Below, in pieces: positions 18,873 to 28,300 of a stretch of 36,455 nt of DNA (position 1 is the first letter of the stretch; every line of letters starts with the position of its first letter). The stretch is from Deltaproteobacteria bacterium (GTDB lineage Bacteria > Desulfobacterota > Desulfomonilia > UBA1062), in contig DSAD01000177.1 of assembly GCA_011372875.1 (NCBI GenBank), positions 1 to 36,455 of the forward strand, written 5' to 3'. Made by a program: the position numbers and the translations under genes. Under the pieces are notes generated by a model. The model worked only from the letters and a program-made list of their open reading frames with translations. It was not told the DNA's origin and searched no databases.

Positions 18873-21458
18873 ATGCCTGCTACGCTGTTGAAGGAGATAT
18901 CCTATAATGCTATGAGCTGCTTGAGAACATATCTTCACCGGTGTGTTACTTTAATGCATATTGATACAATGTGCATCTGTTCAGCCCTTATCATGGCCGG
19001 ACTCTGCAGTCTCGTATTCCCTGCATACACAGATACCAGGGAGATTCCCTCAGCGGAAGAAGTGATCCTCGTGGGCGGCGATCATGCATTTCCGCCCTAT
19101 GAATTCCTGGACAGCAAGGGCAGACCTGCGGGTTACAATGTAGATCTCATCAGGGCTGTTGCCGAGATAATGGACCTGAAGATAGAGATCCGGCTCGGCC
19201 CATGGTCCCAGGCAAGAAGGGCCCTCGAAAACAGAGAAATAGATGTGCTGATGGGCATATTCTATTCAGAGGAAAGGGGCAGGCTCATCGATTTTTCCGT
19301 GCCGCATTCAATAGTTCACCATGCCATATTTATCCGCAAAGAATATGAAGACATCAAGTCTCTCGAAGATCTCAAAGGAAAAGAGATAATCGTGCAGAAA
19401 GGCGACATAATGCATGATTATGCAATTCAGCAAGATCTTTCGGAAAAGCTCATCCTGGTGGATTCTCCAGATGATGCGCTGCGTCTGCTGGCTTCAGGGA
19501 AAAACCATTGTACGCTTCTGCTGGAAAGGCAGGGGCTGTTTCTGGCACGCAAATTCAGACTTACAAACATAATCACAGCCGGACCTCCATTCTACCCGAA
19601 TGAATATTGCTTTGCCGTGCCAAAAGGCGATCATGAGCTGCTTGTCAGATTGGATGAAGGGCTAAGGATCATCAAGGCTACCGGATCATACAGGGAAATA
19701 TTCAACAAATGGCTCGGGGGGCTGCATCCGACAGAAATATCCCCAATAATAGTGCTCAGATGGGTATCTATTGTTGCAGGGCTATTGTTCACAGTCCTTA
19801 CAGGCATGTTTTTCTGGTCATGGTCTCTTCGGAAAAATATACGCATTGCTACCAGACGTCTGTCACAGGAACTGATTGATCGCAGACACATACAGGATGC
19901 ATTAGAAAAGGAAACAGCCTTCAGCACAACCCTGGTTCAGACCTCTCCTACATATTATGTCGCCATCGATGCACAGGGAAAGACCATCATGATGAACGAA
20001 ACCCTGCTTCAGGCACTCGGCTATTCACAAGATGAAGTCAAGTGTATGGATTACCTGAAGACCTTTGTTCCTGAACCCGAACAGGAGATGCTTTCAAAGG
20101 TTTTTGAAAACATTGTCCACCTGAGGGACTCGACGGTCAGTGAAAATCACATCCTGACAAAGGATGGACGACATCTCCTGGTAGAATGGCATGGCAGACC
20201 TGTTTTCAAGACAAACGGCGAATTGGAATACTTTTTCGGTGTAGGCATTGACATCACCGAACGCAAGCAGTCTGAAGAAGAAAGGCAGAGGCTCGAAAAC
20301 CGTCTTCAGCAGTCTTACAAGATGGAGGCTCTTGGAACCCTGGCAGGAGGCATTGCCCATGATTTCAACAATATTCTCTCTTCTGTTCTGGGGTTTACCG
20401 AACTCGCCAAGATAAAACTCGCAAAAGGCAAGCGCATTGAAAAGGAACTGGACGAGGTTCTCAATGCAGGCGCCAGGGCCAGAGACCTGGTCAAGCAGAT
20501 ATTGACATTTTCCCGTCAGTCCGGAATCAGGAAGAGTCCGACAGATATGACTTCCATGATAAAAGAGACGCTGAAGTTCCTCAGGGCATCTCTGCCTACA
20601 ACCATTGAGATAAGGCATCATCTTCCTTCTTATGAAACCACGGTAATGGCTGATCCAACGCAGATACATCAGGTGATCATGAACCTGTGCACCAACGCCG
20701 CTTATGCCATGAAAGACAAAGGGGGTGTAATCGATATCCGCATCTCGGAGAAAGAACTGGCCGACAAATCCGAGACAGAGTTCAAGGGTCAGACCCCGGG
20801 CAGATATCTGCAGTTGAGTGTCTCCGATACCGGGAGCGGGATCCCCGAAGACATCATAGACAGAATCTTCGATCCCTTCTTTACCACCAAAGAGCGCGGC
20901 AAAGGTACAGGCATGGGTCTTTCAGTTGTACACGGCATCATACATGACCTTGGCGGCGCCATCTCGGTATACAGCAAACCCGGCAAGGGAACTGCATTTC
21001 ATCTTCTGTTTCCCAGATATGCGGGAAAGCGTTTCGAACAGCTTTCGCCTCATTCGATTCTCACCATGGGCAAAGGCAGAATACTGTTCGTGGACGATGA
21101 AAAAGGTGTAATAGAATCAGGAAAAGAAATCCTCGAGAGTATAGGATATACGATTACCCCTACAACAAGCGCTTCTGAAGCGCTCGAGATATTCAGATCA
21201 GATCCCGATTCATTCGACCTGGTACTGACGGACATGACCATGCCGAAGATGACGGGAATAGAGCTTTCCAAACAAATGCTGGCAATCAGGCCTGATATTC
21301 CCATAATATTGTGTACCGGTTCCGATATCGGGACAAACCCGGAATTGATCCATGCTGCCGGCATCAAGAAGATGGTAATGAAGCCCCTGACAACCAATGA
21401 ACTGGCCGAAGCGGTTTACAATGCCCTGAATCCCGTTGAAGGACAACCCCGGGACTAG
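18873..21458 (+). CDS. Hybrid histidine kinase with periplasmic SBP_bac_3-type sensor, TM, PAS, HK and receiver domains
   Basis: SBP-like region (VGGDHAFPPYEFLDSKGRPAGYNVDLIRAVAEIM...LKGKEIIVQKGDIMHDYAI), TM WVSIVAGLLFTVLTGMFFW, PAS, GTLAGGIAHDFNNILSSV, receiver ILFVDDEKGV...LVLTDMTMP. ATG 18912 is an alternative start. Confidence 0.92.
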   Translation: MPATLLKEISYNAMSCLRTYLHRCVTLMHIDTMCICSALIMAGLCSLVFPAYTDTREIPSAEEVILVGGDHAFPPYEFLDSKGRPAGYNVDLIRAVAEIMDLKIEIRLGPWSQARRALENREIDVLMGIFYSEERGRLIDFSVPHSIVHHAIFIRKEYEDIKSLEDLKGKEIIVQKGDIMHDYAIQQDLSEKLILVDSPDDALRLLASGKNHCTLLLERQGLFLARKFRLTNIITAGPPFYPNEYCFAVPKGDHELLVRLDEGLRIIKATGSYREIFNKWLGGLHPTEISPIIVLRWVSIVAGLLFTVLTGMFFWSWSLRKNIRIATRRLSQELIDRRHIQDALEKETAFSTTLVQTSPTYYVAIDAQGKTIMMNETLLQALGYSQDEVKCMDYLKTFVPEPEQEMLSKVFENIVHLRDSTVSENHILTKDGRHLLVEWHGRPVFKTNGELEYFFGVGIDITERKQSEEERQRLENRLQQSYKMEALGTLAGGIAHDFNNILSSVLGFTELAKIKLAKGKRIEKELDEVLNAGARARDLVKQILTFSRQSGIRKSPTDMTSMIKETLKFLRASLPTTIEIRHHLPSYETTVMADPTQIHQVIMNLCTNAAYAMKDKGGVIDIRISEKELADKSETEFKGQTPGRYLQLSVSDTGSGIPEDIIDRIFDPFFTTKERGKGTGMGLSVVHGIIHDLGGAISVYSKPGKGTAFHLLFPRYAGKRFEQLSPHSILTMGKGRILFVDDEKGVIESGKEILESIGYTITPTTSASEALEIFRSDPDSFDLVLTDMTMPKMTGIELSKQMLAIRPDIPIILCTGSDIGTNPELIHAAGIKKMVMKPLTTNELAEAVYNALNPVEGQPRD

Positions 21459-21563
21459 CCCCGATCATATATCTTATTTTTAACATTATTCATCAAGCAC
21501 CCCACAGAAAAGCGTTCGAGATATCAGATATTCCCCACCATAGGGTGCATCATGAACATAGGG

Positions 21564-21620
21564 GGCCACCCCTTATCCTCTCCCTCTCGAAAAGAGGACT
21601 GAGAGGCGGCTCACAGCAAA
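21564..21620. repeat. Partial copy (C) of the interspersed intergenic repeat
   Basis: ggccaccccttatcctctccctctcgaaaagaggactgagaggcggctcacag matches the central hairpin block of copy B (ctcacctttatcctctccccggggtgagaggactgagatgtggcccgctgtaag). Confidence 0.55.
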
Positions 21621-21716
21621 ATGTCGGGGAATCTTTTGATTGACGGCGCTACTGACAATTGGATACCATGAAAGCGGATTGGAAATATATCAACATGATT
21701 AAAAAGAGGTGGCGAC

Positions 21717-22652
21717 ATGAAAAGGTTCTCTTATGTCTCGATGGTTCTTCTTATACTCAGTATTGTTACCGGATGCTCATCCTTCAAGAACAGCGTGTAT
21801 GATCTTGCAATCAATGCAGACCGCTCGAGGTCAGACCTTGTACCAGGCTCAATCGAGATCGATGGAGAGGCCATTGCCTACCTGGAACGCAAAGGGGACG
21901 GTGAAATCATCGTACTCATACACGGTTTCGGAGCAAACAAGGACAACTGGATCCGTTTTGTACGCCATATCCCTAAGCAGTATCGGATTGTCGCCTTTGA
22001 TATGGCAGGGCATGGCGACAACAACCGTGCTCTCGAAAAAACCTACAGTATCGACTACATCACCTCGATCTTTGCTCAGGCAGCAGACGCAATGGCCCTT
22101 GAAAAGTTCCACATTGCAGGAAATTCCATGGGGGGATACATATCCATGCTCTATACTTCAAACCATCCGGGACGTGTACATACAATGTGTCTTATAGATG
22201 CAGCAGGTCTCATAGACCAGACACCGCAGCCAAGCGATCTCCTGCTGGCACTGGAGAATGGCCAGAGCCCTTTGACGCCAACTACCCACGAAGATTACTC
22301 TGAACTGCTTGACTATGCCTTCCATAAAAGGCCGTTCATACCCTGGCCCATCATTTCCGTTCTTGCAGACAGGGCTGTTGAATCGGGCGAATTTACGAAA
22401 AAGATGTGGAAGGACTTCCACTCTGACCCTCAAGATGTCTTCGGACTGCTCCCGGGATTCGATCTTCCGGTGCTGGTTATCTGGGGAGACCAAGACAGGA
22501 TCCTCCATGTATCCACAACCGAAGTTCTCGAACGCTTCCTGCCGGATGTTGAGACAATCATCCTGAAGGACTGCGGACACATGCCCATGCTGGAAAGGCC
22601 TGAAGAGACAGCCGGGCACTATGTCTCTTTCCTGATCAGACATACACAGTGA
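21717..22652 (+). CDS. Alpha/beta hydrolase lipoprotein
   Basis: Lipobox VLLILSIVTGCS; VLIHGFGANKDNW; nucleophile elbow GNSMGGY; VIWGDQDRI; catalytic His in DCGHMPMLERPEE. RBS agaggtgg. Confidence 0.92.
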   Translation: MKRFSYVSMVLLILSIVTGCSSFKNSVYDLAINADRSRSDLVPGSIEIDGEAIAYLERKGDGEIIVLIHGFGANKDNWIRFVRHIPKQYRIVAFDMAGHGDNNRALEKTYSIDYITSIFAQAADAMALEKFHIAGNSMGGYISMLYTSNHPGRVHTMCLIDAAGLIDQTPQPSDLLLALENGQSPLTPTTHEDYSELLDYAFHKRPFIPWPIISVLADRAVESGEFTKKMWKDFHSDPQDVFGLLPGFDLPVLVIWGDQDRILHVSTTEVLERFLPDVETIILKDCGHMPMLERPEETAGHYVSFLIRHTQ

Positions 22653-22949
22653 TACTGGTGTCGGGATAAATGTCCCGTAAAGACTACCTATGCACAGGTC
22701 CATAAGCACGTGCCATAACGATCAATCAGTTCACATGGCTGACCAATCTTACACATGTAATGGCATCACCTTGACTCTGGTCCCGGAGATATTAAGCTAT
22801 ACCATATCTCTTTATTATTGTTGCAGTCCATGACATATACTTGGCCGGCCCATCAGGTCGATTAGATCAGATTTCACTGACATCTTGTCATTTGAAGTGA
22901 ATACCGGATACGCGGACATATTCGAGAGTCCGGCCGCCAGGAAAGGAAG

Positions 22950-23741
22950 ATGTCCCATGAAAAACACGATCTGGAAAAATCATACGATCACGGTCTGAAA
23001 GACCTCTGCCCTGAAGAATGGGAGACAACATTTCCCGAAATATGCCAACAGTCATGCACGGATCTTCCGCAAAAAACGGCGCTTGCCTGTAAGGGTATCC
23101 ATCTAAGCTTTGCCGAGCTGGACCGTTATGCAAACAGGTTTTCCAATATGCTCATCCTCAACGGGTTCAAGAAAGGCGATGTGGTGGGGATCAACCTGCC
23201 CAATATCCCGGAACATGTAATAGCCTGGATCGGGACCCTGCGCGCCGGATGCGTTGTCTCCGGGATGTTGATACCGGTGATTAAGAATCCCGAGGTAATG
23301 AAAAATGAGATCCTGAATTTCGCCGTTGAACGTCATGCCACTCATGAGGTTCCCGCATTCATTGAATTCAGAGATGAACTGCCGCTTACCCCTGTAGGCA
23401 AAACAGATAAAGATATATTGAGAAATGAAAACTCCCGGGGCAATGAAAGACGCAGGAATATGCGCAAGAGTGTTGACCTCCCATGTGATGTCAGACTGTC
23501 AATCAATGGCAAGGAAGCCCGGAAGCCCGGAAACATAGTCGATATAAGCACAGAGGGTATCGGTGTAGAAACCAAAGGATCTCCTGAAGCAGAAACAGGC
23601 GAGGATGCGTATATCGATATTATCCAGTTCGGAGAAACCTTCTGGCTTAAGGGTCATGTGCTCGGCCGGAAAGGAAACCGGATAGCAGTGAGGTTTATCG
23701 AAACAATCCCCGGGGAACTCAAAGAAATCCTGAGCCCATAA
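22950..23741 (+). CDS. Internally deleted AMP-dependent acyl-CoA synthetase fused to a C-terminal PilZ domain
   Basis: N-terminus resembles acyl-CoA synthetase (LPQKTALACKGIHLSFAELDRYANRFSNMLILNGFKKGDVVGINLPNIPEHVIAWIGTLRAGCVVSG), then jumps to the synthetase C-terminal end (NPEVMKNEILNFAVERHATHEVPAFIEFRDELPLTPVGKTDKDILRNE), then PilZ (RRRNMRKSVDLPCDVRLSING...NIVDISTEGIGVET...GNRIAVRFIE). Confidence 0.78.
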   Translation: MSHEKHDLEKSYDHGLKDLCPEEWETTFPEICQQSCTDLPQKTALACKGIHLSFAELDRYANRFSNMLILNGFKKGDVVGINLPNIPEHVIAWIGTLRAGCVVSGMLIPVIKNPEVMKNEILNFAVERHATHEVPAFIEFRDELPLTPVGKTDKDILRNENSRGNERRRNMRKSVDLPCDVRLSINGKEARKPGNIVDISTEGIGVETKGSPEAETGEDAYIDIIQFGETFWLKGHVLGRKGNRIAVRFIETIPGELKEILSP

Positions 23742-24024
23742 AATGCAGCAGGGTATGCATTGCAGTGCCCAGGATCCTTTGCAGATTTATGTTCCGGAAA
23801 AAACAGAAGTAGTCCGGTTGTTTGAACAGAGAATGGCAATTTATAAGTGGAGCCTTGCCATTATTCGCCAAGCATTATAATGTATTCTTTTATAAAATAT
23901 CAGGAATACTATTTCCTCATAAATTTAATATCCAAAAGGAAAGATACCGGTGGAGGTAGGGGTCAACACCTTGCATGAAACTGTCTGCAAAGCTTTTCTA
24001 AGGATAGATCCACACAAATAATGT

Positions 24025-25848
24025 ATGAATGAAACTCCTGCACAGAGCCTGAAAACGATCTTCGGATACGATTCTTTCAGGCCCCATCAGAAAGAGATCA
24101 TCGACGGGCTTATCCGGGGAGAAGACGCCTTTGTACTGATGCCCACCGGGGGCGGCAAGTCGCTGTGCTATCAGATACCGGCCCTGCACAGAACGGGGGT
24201 GGGCATTGTGGTGTCCCCGCTCATATCCCTTATGAAAGACCAGGTAGACGCCTTGAATGCCTGCGGGGTAAAAGCGGCTTTTTACAATTCATCCCTGCAG
24301 AGCACCCAGGCCCGCAAAGTCCTGGCAGCGCTCCATGCCAGGGAACTCGACCTTCTGTATGTGGCCCCTGAACGTCTGATGAGCGATGGTTTTATCGAGA
24401 GGCTCAAAGATATCCCCATTGCACTGTTTGCCATTGATGAGGCGCACTGTATTTCTCAGTGGGGACATGATTTCCGGCCGGAATACCGGAAACTGGGCAG
24501 GCTGCGGAGCCTCTTCAGGAATATTCCGATGATTGCCCTGACTGCAACGGCAGAGCCTCATACACGCTCCGATATCCTGGATCGCCTGGGCCTTTCAAAG
24601 GCCACGTGCTATGTATCGGGATTCGACCGGCCCAATATTCACTATTCGGTGATGGAAAAACAAAAACCCTTCGCACAGCTCAAGGCCTTTGTGCAGACCC
24701 GCTCAGGCAGCAGCGGTATCGTCTACTGCCTGAGCCGCAAACGCGTGGACAAGGTTGCAGGACAGCTTGTTGAAGCCGGATTCTCCGCCTCTCCCTATCA
24801 TGCAGGCCTGATAGCAGCACAGCGCAAAAAAACCCAGGACGATTTCCTGCATGATAATGTCCGCATAATTGTCGCCACAGTTGCATTCGGCATGGGCATA
24901 GACAAATCCAATATCCGGTATGTCGTGCATTATGACATTCCGAAAACCATTGAAAGCTACTACCAGGAGACCGGACGTGCAGGCCGAGACGGCCTGGCTG
25001 CCGAAGCACTCCTGCTTTTCGGCTATGGTGACATCGCTGTTGCAAAAAGCCTGATCGAGAAAACAAACAACCCGGAACAAAAGCGTATCGAGCTGCACAA
25101 ACTCGGTTCAATGGTGGGTTTTGCCGAGGCCATGAGCTGCAGGCGCAGGATCCTGCTGGGTTATTTCGGAGAACGCCTGCAAGAAGATTGCGGAAATTGC
25201 GATATCTGCAATCATCCCCCCGAACTGATAGATGTAACCGAAGATGCCCGCAAAGCCCTGTCCTGTGTCTACCGGGTGGGACAGCGGTTCGGTATGGCAC
25301 ACGTGATCGACGTGCTCAGAGGTGCTCAGAAAGAACGTATCTTCCAGCTTGGTCACGACAGGCTCTCCACCTATGGAATCGGTGCGGACAAGAGCAGGGA
25401 TTACTGGACAAGTCTGCTGCGCCACCTTGTGCATCACGGTTTTCTCGAACAGGATGTGGGAGATTACTCAGTATTAAAACTGAAAACGCCTGCAAAACCC
25501 CTGCTGAGTGGTGAACAGACACTGACCATGGCCAAACCTCGTACAGAAACAATCCGTGCAGCCAGAACCGCACGCTCAAAGACCGGGGACATGGACTATG
25601 ATCAGGAGCTCTTTGAAAATCTCAAGGCCCTGCGGAAAAGACTCTCAGAAGAAGCCGGTGTCCCGCCTTTTGTCATATTCAGCGACACGTCTCTGGCGGA
25701 GATGGCAGCATATCTTCCAGAAGACCTCGATGATTTTCGCCGCATCCACGGGGTCGGCACCCATAAACTGAAACGTTACGGCCCGGACTTTCTCGAAGAG
25801 ATTCTGAGATTTACACGCAACAATACAGAACGGACAGGAGAGAGGTAG
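24025..25848 (+). CDS. recQ: ATP-dependent DNA helicase RecQ
   Basis: FRPHQKEIIDGLIRGEDAFVLMPTGGGKSLCYQIPAL, DEAHCISQWGHDFRPEYRKL, TATAEP, QETGRAGRDG, RQC Cys cluster CRRRILLGYFGERLQEDCGNCDIC, C-terminal HRDC. Confidence 0.97.
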   Translation: MNETPAQSLKTIFGYDSFRPHQKEIIDGLIRGEDAFVLMPTGGGKSLCYQIPALHRTGVGIVVSPLISLMKDQVDALNACGVKAAFYNSSLQSTQARKVLAALHARELDLLYVAPERLMSDGFIERLKDIPIALFAIDEAHCISQWGHDFRPEYRKLGRLRSLFRNIPMIALTATAEPHTRSDILDRLGLSKATCYVSGFDRPNIHYSVMEKQKPFAQLKAFVQTRSGSSGIVYCLSRKRVDKVAGQLVEAGFSASPYHAGLIAAQRKKTQDDFLHDNVRIIVATVAFGMGIDKSNIRYVVHYDIPKTIESYYQETGRAGRDGLAAEALLLFGYGDIAVAKSLIEKTNNPEQKRIELHKLGSMVGFAEAMSCRRRILLGYFGERLQEDCGNCDICNHPPELIDVTEDARKALSCVYRVGQRFGMAHVIDVLRGAQKERIFQLGHDRLSTYGIGADKSRDYWTSLLRHLVHHGFLEQDVGDYSVLKLKTPAKPLLSGEQTLTMAKPRTETIRAARTARSKTGDMDYDQELFENLKALRKRLSEEAGVPPFVIFSDTSLAEMAAYLPEDLDDFRRIHGVGTHKLKRYGPDFLEEILRFTRNNTERTGER

Positions 25849-25863
25849 CTGAGCAGATATTGC

Positions 25864-25935
25864 TGTGGGAGCGGCTTCAGCCGCGATAATATTTTGTGCA
25901 TTTTATCTGAAATCGCGGCTGAAGCCGCTCCCACA
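25864..25935. repeat. REPIN-like inverted repeat with 24-bp perfect arms
   Basis: tgtgggagcggcttcagccgcgat (25864-25887) and atcgcggctgaagccgctcccaca (25912-25935) are exact reverse complements around a 24-nt spacer. Confidence 0.88.
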
Positions 25936-25955
25936 AAACAAGGACACATACGGAT

Positions 25956-26083
25956 AATGAACTACCTCGCGGCAAGCTATGAGGTATCCAGGAATCTATT
26001 TTTTTACTCCCCCCTCACCTTTATCCTCTCCCCGGGGTGAGAGGACTGAGATGTGGCCCGCTGTAAGCAGCTTACGTATCATC
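25956..26083. repeat. Interspersed intergenic repeat, copy B
   Basis: See copy A (5671-5799). Ends directly at the stop codon of the minus-strand MBL gene (26084-26086). Confidence 0.75.
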
Positions 26084-27859
26084 TTAATCTTTGCCTTTTA
26101 TAGACTCATACGGAAGCTTTGGGGCCTGCGGTTCAAACATCGTGAGGAATGCAGCAAATGATATTGCGTTGCCTGCTTCATATTCAAACCCGGCAAGAGT
26201 CATTACCGGATTGCGGATCTTTGCGAGCATCTCCTTCCATTTCCTCGAGTCCGCTATCACCTTTATATCCAGTTCTTCTGCGTCAAATACCGACGTGCTG
26301 CACGGCCTGATCTCGGCCACCCCGCGGCGGACATGGATGATATAGGCCTGCTGCGCATCAGGGAACTTCATACCCACACGCTTGTCCGCATCGGCACTTG
26401 CAGCAGGATCCAGGTTCACTGCCAGCAGATCGAAATACCCTTCCAGAGGGAACTTGTGCACCTGGGCCGGTTCCGGCCGGGCATCTGCCATGGCGATAAA
26501 ATGATCCCTGATCTCGAGTGCCTCTGTCAGATAATAATGCCTGGCATTGGGGTTTTCTTCCTTTTCCCCTAGGGCAACAAGGGCCTTCACACGGATATCC
26601 TTTATCTCCGGGCTGTCCGGGTTCAGCTGTGCCAGGCTGGTCGTCAATTGCAGGGCAACCTGGTTTTCCCCTGTTTCCAGTGCCTTTCTGGCGTGCCCCA
26701 GGAGGGCTTCCTCCCCGCCTGCCAGACGCGCCATCAGTTGCGCCTGTTCCTTTCTGGTCAAAGGTGCAAGCATTGCAGAGTCTCCGTTAAACCATCCCAG
26801 ATTTCCTGAGAACACCGAACGTACCGACCAGGAAACCTTGCCGTAAAATGGCTGAAGATAGGGTGCATTAGCCAGGTGAGGCGGAAGTTTGATATATTCC
26901 GCCAGTTCGTCCGGGGTCATACCCATGTTGATAGAGCGAATCGCCTGATCGTGAACAAACTGGATTGCATCGCGGTAGTCCCGCAGTACCATCTCAATCT
27001 TTTCCTCGCCGACAATGGGCCTGGTATGAGAGGGCACCAGATACCGGGCATTTCTGTCGCGTATCATGTCAATACTGCGGTACCACTGCTGCAGACTCCT
27101 GTACGGGGTCCCACGTATCGTATACAGATTGGGAAAGGCCCAGTAAAAGTTGTCTGCGCACAGCAGCACGCGCTGAGAAGGAAGCCACACGAAAAGCTGA
27201 TCATCGGTCTCACCCGGGGCATGGACGAGTTGAAACTCTATGCCGGCTACCTCTGCAGCAAGGGTGTCTGAAAATGTTATGGTAGGTGGCAGATACCCCA
27301 GTGTGCTCTTCGAGTTAAAGTAGAGAAATGGGCCTATTCCGGAGTTGACCAGGGCCTTTTCATCCAGATAATTGCCGAACATGCGCATGGAACGCATATC
27401 GATAACAGTACGCATCTTGCTCAGTAAACGCCCGACATAATATGCAGTTGTTTCATGGGCATAGATTTCAATATCATTACCTCCTGCAAACACCTCTGCA
27501 CCAAAGATATGGTCGGCATGATTATGCGTGTAGATAATGGCCTTTACGGGCTTAGCGCAGATCTTCCGGAATTCGGCGAGTACCTCGGAAGCGGCTTCGC
27601 AGGATTCCATGGTGTCGACGATAATAACCCCGTCATCGCCTTCGATCATGATGGAGTTCGCAAGCCCGAAACCGATGGCGACATACACATTGTCTGTAAC
27701 TTTTTCTATGCCTTTTTCAAAAATACCGGTATGTGCGGCCAGTGTAGGGGCTGTCGCAATACCCTCAAACGACTTTTCCCCCTCAGATGGCCTATGGGCA
27801 CAGGCTGATAACACTATGCAGGCCAGGATTACCAGAAACATTGAATAGTGCTTAGTCAT
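26084..27859 (-). CDS. Alkylsulfatase-like metallo-beta-lactamase-fold lipoprotein
   Basis: Lipobox ILACIVLSACAH; metal motif YTHNHADHIFG; VHAPGETDDQLFVWLP; dimerisation-type helices; SCP2-like C-terminus. ATG 27859 has RBS ggaggga; ORF track start 27946 is longer. Confidence 0.85.
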   Translation of the reverse strand: MTKHYSMFLVILACIVLSACAHRPSEGEKSFEGIATAPTLAAHTGIFEKGIEKVTDNVYVAIGFGLANSIMIEGDDGVIIVDTMESCEAASEVLAEFRKICAKPVKAIIYTHNHADHIFGAEVFAGGNDIEIYAHETTAYYVGRLLSKMRTVIDMRSMRMFGNYLDEKALVNSGIGPFLYFNSKSTLGYLPPTITFSDTLAAEVAGIEFQLVHAPGETDDQLFVWLPSQRVLLCADNFYWAFPNLYTIRGTPYRSLQQWYRSIDMIRDRNARYLVPSHTRPIVGEEKIEMVLRDYRDAIQFVHDQAIRSINMGMTPDELAEYIKLPPHLANAPYLQPFYGKVSWSVRSVFSGNLGWFNGDSAMLAPLTRKEQAQLMARLAGGEEALLGHARKALETGENQVALQLTTSLAQLNPDSPEIKDIRVKALVALGEKEENPNARHYYLTEALEIRDHFIAMADARPEPAQVHKFPLEGYFDLLAVNLDPAASADADKRVGMKFPDAQQAYIIHVRRGVAEIRPCSTSVFDAEELDIKVIADSRKWKEMLAKIRNPVMTLAGFEYEAGNAISFAAFLTMFEPQAPKLPYESIKGKD

Positions 27860-28300
27860 TGATCCCTCCTCACAACTTATCGAAACAGCTCTTTCGTTCC
27901 TGATCTCTTTGACAATTTCAAATAATTCAGGCCTATCATTACCCACATCAAAGATACACGCCTGCTTTCTTATTATTAATACCCTAACACAGCTGTGTCT
28001 ATATATTCGTATGGACGATCGAAGTAAAAGATACTATACAGCCTGTCATTGAAAAGTCCGTCTTTCCACTTTACAAGCCGGCAACCTTTTGTTAATACAA
28101 TCTTATTGAGTCGGTTTATTTTCCTATTGAAATGCAATGAACAGGTACTTTCAAGCAGCCATGCTACAATCAAGGGCAGTGCATGTATGCCTTGCGGGTA
28201 TTGGTCCCATGAAGGCAGGACACATGCACAGCAGCTCTGCTGTTATTGAATGGTTGAATGTATTTTGTGAACAGAAACCATAACCGCTGAAGGGGTCGGA

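Noticed and set aside
24680-25300. 206-aa and overlapping minus-strand ORFs inside recQ
   Set aside because: Antisense shadows of recQ with biased, low-information composition (Arg/Ser/Cys rich).
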